From positions 1 to 45,690 of the forward strand of contig JBBDSJ010000041.1 of NCBI GenBank assembly GCA_040905025.1: 45,690 bases of DNA, in the 5' to 3' direction. Source of the DNA: JBBDSJ01 sp040905025. Lineage in GTDB: Bacteria; Pseudomonadota; Gammaproteobacteria; Methylohalomonadales; Methylohalomonadaceae. The notes beneath the pieces are model-generated. The model saw nothing but the letters and a program-made list of their open reading frames with translations, searched no databases and was not told where the DNA came from. Shown in pieces: positions 42,152 to 45,690 of this stretch; position 1 is the first letter of the stretch; each line of letters begins with the position of its first letter. Made by a program: the position numbers and the translations under genes.

Positions 42152-42880
42152 TTATTTACCTAGCGCGGAAGCATTTAGTAAATCTTGGATCATTCTTCGA
42201 TACTTTGCTTTTACGTCATCAATATCTTGCTGCTGAGTGATATAAACCCTGTCATGGGCCGCAGTGTCACCAAGTTGTTTGATTTCGGTCATAGTCTTTG
42301 GTGTATTTCGACTTAGATTTACCTTTTTATCCGCGCGCACTGTAGCTATCAGTTTTTCCAATCCAAAAAAGACTCCATTATTTTGTATCTCATGAACTCT
42401 ATTTCCGGATATGTATATTTCAATCAATAAAGATTCCATGAGACGCCTAGATAAAGCTGCACAACCGTCAAAAAAACCGTATTCATAACTTCCATTTATT
42501 TGGTGTGCCATTTTTTCCAAATAAGCCCGAGTTCCTTTCACCCATTCACTTGGAATTATTACATCTGAAACTTCTACTTTTTTTAACTTAAGGCGACTTT
42601 CATATTTTTCATCTAGTTCCATTAACCTACGAACATCAAGCTGATATGATCCGGCCCGGCGCCCTCTAACAGTGTATTTGTTTTTTGCGAGATCGCCCCG
42701 CAGCCGTGTTACATTAGGCTTTGGGAATCCTTCTTCATGTAGGTCATTAGCTAGTTCAGAGGCAGTTCTTTCTTCAAACTCCTGCGTCTGTCTGTAATAC
42801 CAGAGAAATGCTGTCGCTCTTTCTACATGAGATAAGGACAAGTTACCTATCGCGCGGGCGAATCCAGATCTACTCTCCAC
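42152..42880 (-). CDS. Winged-helix / DUF4145-like protein
   Basis: 242 residues from a GTG overlapping the upstream gene by 11 bp. N-terminal winged-helix-like domain (TASELANDLHEEGFPKPNVT, with RRAGSYQLDVRRLMEL wing), then a helical domain (ALSRRLMESLLIEIYISGN) ending in KQLGDTAAHDRVYI, resembling DUF4145/HEPN-like proteins. It should function with its overlapping partner. AT-rich relative to the chromosome. Confidence 0.72.
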   Translation of the reverse strand: MESRSGFARAIGNLSLSHVERATAFLWYYRQTQEFEERTASELANDLHEEGFPKPNVTRLRGDLAKNKYTVRGRRAGSYQLDVRRLMELDEKYESRLKLKKVEVSDVIIPSEWVKGTRAYLEKMAHQINGSYEYGFFDGCAALSRRLMESLLIEIYISGNRVHEIQNNGVFFGLEKLIATVRADKKVNLSRNTPKTMTEIKQLGDTAAHDRVYITQQQDIDDVKAKYRRMIQDLLNASALGK

Positions 42881-43412
42881 TCTCCGTACCCTCCAATACC
42901 GCCTTTAAATACTTTACACCACGACGAGAGAGCTTGTATCTAACAGGTTGCCCCTTTTTCTTTACTTTATCCCCGATTACATAACGCGATGCTGTGCCAG
43001 ATAGTGTGCGGGAGGCATTTGGTTGTGATATTGGTATCCCAAGATCAGTGGTTACTTTGCTTATTTCGCCGGATGTCAATTTATGGTCGTTAGCGAGATA
43101 TTCATGAACGATATACAGAGGCAAAAGCGCGCGATTCACCTGGCTTGCCCTGTCAAGTATTTGTTCTTCAATAGCTTCTGCTTCTTCACATTCCTTAATA
43201 AGATTAACTATTTTGGCATAATCTACACTTTCGGATCCCGTCTCGGCTTTCTTTGTCGCTTTCTTTTTAGATGTGGATTTCTTTGTGGAATGGAGACGTG
43301 GTGTTTCTGCTGGTTGGCCAGAGTAGAATTCAAGAAGATGCTTCACCTCTTCCGGCGTACCTTCAATGTTTACTACCGTACCATTAGGTAGCGTGATCGA
43401 TGCTTTTGCCAT
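42870..43412 (-). CDS. Winged-helix protein, partner of 42152-42880
   Basis: 180 residues. N-terminal beta-rich stretch ITLPNGTVVNIEGTPEEVKH, a Lys/Thr/Ser-rich linker (STKKSTSKKKATKKAE), then a winged-helix domain (KLTSGEISKVTTDLGIPISQ, RYKLSRRGVKYLKAVLEG). AGAGGA stands 9 nt before the ATG. First gene of a translationally coupled pair that forms one candidate cassette. The two proteins share a wHTH layout. Function unknown; DNA or RNA binding by the wing is plausible. Confidence 0.72.
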   Translation of the reverse strand: MAKASITLPNGTVVNIEGTPEEVKHLLEFYSGQPAETPRLHSTKKSTSKKKATKKAETGSESVDYAKIVNLIKECEEAEAIEEQILDRASQVNRALLPLYIVHEYLANDHKLTSGEISKVTTDLGIPISQPNASRTLSGTASRYVIGDKVKKKGQPVRYKLSRRGVKYLKAVLEGTESGE

Positions 43413-43447
43413 ATCGGATTTCCTCTTCAGTATTTTCTAGTGATTAC

Positions 43448-43534
43448 GTCTAACGTAACGCTTGGGTGGGTGGATCAAGAAACCTTGGAAATAATTTGCG
43501 ATTCCACAACGTCCGCTCGAAGCATTTGTTGGAT
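43448..43534 (-). other. attC-like site b (87 bp)
   Basis: Minus strand: R'' ATCCAAC (43534-43528) four bases after the TIR stop, then the attC-typical stretch TGCTTCGAGCGGACG, a GTGGAaTC/GATCCAC stem with one extra base in the 5' arm, CCCAAGCGTTAC, and R' GTTAGAC (43454-43448). Both boxes match the RYYYAAC/GTTRRRY consensus exactly. Confidence 0.8.
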
Positions 43535-43538
43535 TGCG

Positions 43539-44396
43539 TTACCATGGAACAATTGCGGGCATCAAAAACATGCTGTCAAGCATATCCTCCCGGTACATCT
43601 CGACAAGTAGTCTCGTTGGAAATGCGCTATCGTAGCCTTCACTTTCGCATTGAAATCGAACAGCCGTTCCGTTTAGCTCGATTGAATAATCAGTCAGAAA
43701 TTCACGGAGGTATTGCAGCATTCCTTCTAAATCTGTATCGAGACCCGTCTTCCTCGCCAGGAGAAGCGCCAAATCTTCAGGACTTCTATTATTGCCGTCT
43801 ACGTAACCTGTCGTAGGTAACATACCTGGAACCTCGGTATTGTCAAACCGTACTGGTAGAATGTACTCAGCCTTCTCTTCGAAGGCACGTGCCTGGGCGC
43901 TTCTTCTCTCGTGATTGGTCCAGAGCTTGTTCGCGTAGTGGGTAGAGATAAAGATCACACAGAACCTCGCTCGTTGCCGGTATACTTCATCAAGGTGTTC
44001 GTATAGATTTTTTCCCCACATATCGACTTCTTCGTATCGGTCGTAGAACACGCGTACTCCCAATTCATTTAGAGCGGCAGCTACTCGTTCAACGTATTGA
44101 CGATCATCACCAGCGAAAGAGAGCGTAACATCATAATCATAAGTAGGTTGAAGAACTTGAATGGGAGCAGCCTGGGTTTGTAGGTTTATGAACTCTTCAG
44201 GCGTAAATGGAAATGATGTTACTCGGTATCTGTTTGGTCCTTCTCGGTTAAGAAAGCTTCTCCACTTCTTGGCGATGTAGGTGCGGACACTGGTGGCCGC
44301 CCAACCTGTCGCAGCAGCCAATTCATTAACGTCGAAAACTTCCCCTTTCTTCGAAGCGAGGAATTCGTAGGCTTTATTTTGACGTTCTTCTCTCAC
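43539..44396 (-). CDS. TIR domain protein with N-terminal winged helix
   Basis: 285 residues from a GTG. N-terminal winged helix (about 10-60: DVNELAAATGWAATSVRTYI). TIR domain (about 86-235): YDVTLSFAGDDRQYVERVAA, VRVFYDRYEEVDMWGKNLYE, FCVIFISTHYANKLWTNHER with Glu163 at the NADase catalytic position. C-terminal tail of about 50 residues. Bacterial TIR proteins of this kind cleave NAD+ or produce signalling nucleotides in antiphage defence. It is a single-gene cassette bounded by attC-like sites a and b. Confidence 0.9.
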   Translation of the reverse strand: MREERQNKAYEFLASKKGEVFDVNELAAATGWAATSVRTYIAKKWRSFLNREGPNRYRVTSFPFTPEEFINLQTQAAPIQVLQPTYDYDVTLSFAGDDRQYVERVAAALNELGVRVFYDRYEEVDMWGKNLYEHLDEVYRQRARFCVIFISTHYANKLWTNHERRSAQARAFEEKAEYILPVRFDNTEVPGMLPTTGYVDGNNRSPEDLALLLARKTGLDTDLEGMLQYLREFLTDYSIELNGTAVRFQCESEGYDSAFPTRLLVEMYREDMLDSMFLMPAIVPW

Positions 44397-44437
44397 GAGG
44401 CTACTCGATTACTAGTGACATATCAGGTTTTCTTGCA

Positions 44438-44496
44438 GTCCAACGGCTAAGCCCAGCGGACGCCGCTTTTTGGCGTCCGCTGGGGCGTAATTAGAT
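44438..44496 (-). other. attC-like site a (59 bp)
   Basis: Minus strand: ATCTAAT (R''-like, last base off consensus) overlapping the stop codon of the 44491-45456 gene; a perfect 13-bp stem CCCAGCGGACGCC/GGCGTCCGCTGGG with one extra C at its 5' side; R' GTTGGAC (44444-44438). The length and layout are those of attC; a terminator is the alternative for the stem. Confidence 0.72.
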
Positions 44497-45456
44497 TCCT
44501 GTGTCTTTCTCATCACGACCAATCATTATCCCTTTTGGTTTTGCTATTTCGCAAAACTCCTCGGCTGTATACTTCATTATTAATGCAGCAACACCACTTG
44601 CAATTAAAGTCCCCCCGATACGATATTCTCCAAACGTAGTTACTACTGCTGCTGAGAAGTAGCCCTCGTTGAATACCTTTGGTACACGTTGTGACCATAA
44701 TTTATATATGCCACTATCTGGAGCGCAAAAAGTTTTCCAGACAAGGCGTTGAATTAATGCAAAGGTTGTTTTCCCTACGCTTTTTGGTGCTTCAGCTTTT
44801 TCAGGAGGGGGCAGCATTATCCTATCAGGCGCAGGAAGTTGTTTAATTGAGTAATCACGAACATCCGATAATAGTTTTAAGCTTGGGGCAGGAACACTAT
44901 TCCCTATTAATTTGAAGATTTCGTCATCGCTGCTTCTCTGGAGCAATAATACCGCCTTCTCCTGAACTTCAAGCTGATCCATTGTAGCATCTGAAGTACC
45001 AATCAATTCTGCAAGAATGCATTCTTGTTCTATACGTTCAATAAGTCGTTTCTGAAATTGTCTGCGCGTACGGTCTGATGTAATGTTGTTGATAGATTTT
45101 ACAACGGAAGAAATTAGCTTCTTCGCATCAGGAATTTTTTTCTGTCTCAAGTAGCAAACGGCCAAAAGACTCGATGCTTCCAGATACAATCTGGTGGTAT
45201 GACCCGACAGTTTCCTTATGCCTATAAATCCATTCGCCGCATAAGTTATTCTATTGGCATCTAAGCATGCTTCAAATGCCCAAAGCTTTGCACGCAATAA
45301 TCGATGATGCTGCCTATCATTTGGGAATAATGATTGTATTTGAGTCGCGATCTCGATAGCTGTTTCCGCCTGGCCTGATCGGACAGCAGACTGAAGCGCT
45401 CCTTCTAATGGTCGCAACTCAGATATCTGCTTGCTCGTGAGCTTAGAATTAGCCAT
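44491..45456 (-). CDS. Unknown protein with helical-repeat N terminus and C-terminal hydrophobic segment
   Basis: 321 residues. The first 190 residues are TPR-like helices (AETAIEIATQIQSLFPNDRQ, YLEASSLLAVCYLRQKKIPD). A Pro-rich linker (MLPPPEKAEAPK) leads to a C-terminal domain with TTFGEYRIGGTLIASGVAAL, a weak membrane-helix-like stretch. No family recognised. In minus-strand order it lies directly before attC-like site a, so it is a cassette. It may be an effector in the defence-rich array; this is inference. Confidence 0.7.
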   Translation of the reverse strand: MANSKLTSKQISELRPLEGALQSAVRSGQAETAIEIATQIQSLFPNDRQHHRLLRAKLWAFEACLDANRITYAANGFIGIRKLSGHTTRLYLEASSLLAVCYLRQKKIPDAKKLISSVVKSINNITSDRTRRQFQKRLIERIEQECILAELIGTSDATMDQLEVQEKAVLLLQRSSDDEIFKLIGNSVPAPSLKLLSDVRDYSIKQLPAPDRIMLPPPEKAEAPKSVGKTTFALIQRLVWKTFCAPDSGIYKLWSQRVPKVFNEGYFSAAVVTTFGEYRIGGTLIASGVAALIMKYTAEEFCEIAKPKGIMIGRDEKDTGI

Positions 45457-45462
45457 GGAGAA

Positions 45463-45636
45463 ATCTAACTATGTACTAACCTGACGGAGTGGATGCAGAT
45501 TATTTTTGCACTATCCTGTGCCGAATCTGCATGGTTATCTGGTATATGTCCAGCAAAGTGTGCCATATGTTTTATTTATCCTCCGTAGAAACATTGTAGA
45601 TTAAGCAGATTAGTTTAGATTATATTCTGGAATTTT
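45463..45636 (-). repeat. 174-bp repeat, copy B, with promoter and 33-residue ORF
   Basis: Counterpart of copy A. On the minus strand: TTGACA 19 bp before TATAAT, CGGAGGATA, an ATG at 45566 opening a 33-residue frame ending at 45465, then GTTAGAT (45469-45463). It precedes the 44491-45456 gene. The last 54 bp of the window (45637-45690) hold no gene; the bases CGCCGCTTGATTCAACTTG (minus strand) resemble part of another attC arm. Confidence 0.75.
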
Positions 45637-45690
45637 GAGTTATTGTCAAATGTGGTGTTTGGCAAGTTGAATCAAGCGGCGACCTGGTCA

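Overview
The window looks like a gammaproteobacterial chromosome of moderate GC. It carries a typical gammaproteobacterial housekeeping set (MltF, SrkA, YajQ, Lon, TtcA, a DUF3301 protein, a cold-shock protein) and the N-acetylglutaminylglutamine amide (NAGGN) osmolyte operon, which suggests a free-living, osmotically challenged (marine or brackish) bacterium. I cannot name the genus from sequence alone.

Layout. 1-4.2 kb: the start of a DNA-repair-like gene, egtD, an alpha/beta hydrolase, a secreted endonuclease I, and a two-gene unit (membrane-anchored L7/L12-like protein plus periplasmic cupin). 4.2-4.95 kb: an intact tRNA-Ser(CGA) among decayed tRNA-Ser pieces and perfect palindromes. 4.95-13 kb: mltF, srkA, DUF3301, yajQ, a CPXCG protein, and two long coiled-coil proteins, one with cyclic-nucleotide-binding and rhodanese domains. 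13.1-13.3 kb: a MITE-like element. 13.4-19.7 kb: envelope proteins, a heme-binding DUF3365 protein, alanine dehydrogenase, an SDR protein, an FeS-type photolyase and MscS. 19.8-25.7 kb, mostly minus strand: lon with a site-2-protease-like gene, ttcA with two small genes, csp and a lipoprotein. 25.8-32.6 kb: an MFS transporter, a MarR regulator and the complete NAGGN operon (amidotransferase, GNAT/ATP-grasp ligase, M42 peptidase).

At 33.07 kb the chromosome meets an accessory island. The junction is a 45-nt tRNA-Arg(ACG) 3' half that starts in the anticodon loop, the expected scar of tyrosine-recombinase integration. To its right lie a DEAH-like helicase/GIY-YIG nuclease pair, an AbiE toxin-antitoxin operon and HicBA. 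From about 39.6 kb to the right edge there is an array of minus-strand genes separated by short imperfect palindromes. These have integron attC features: RYYYAAC/GTTRRRY boxes, placement just after stop codons, and extra unpaired bases in the 5' arm. The genes encode a TIR protein, a SLATT-type membrane protein, two DUF4145-like proteins, several winged-helix proteins and a repeat-rich unknown. No integrase is in the window; orientation predicts one beyond the right edge.

Main points for a second look: the defence-flavoured integron-like array; the helicase/GIY-YIG pair at the island edge; a 174-bp promoter-bearing duplication and a 146-bp terminator-bearing duplication between cassettes; and a hairpin that encloses the ribosome-binding site of a small gene at 10.3 kb.
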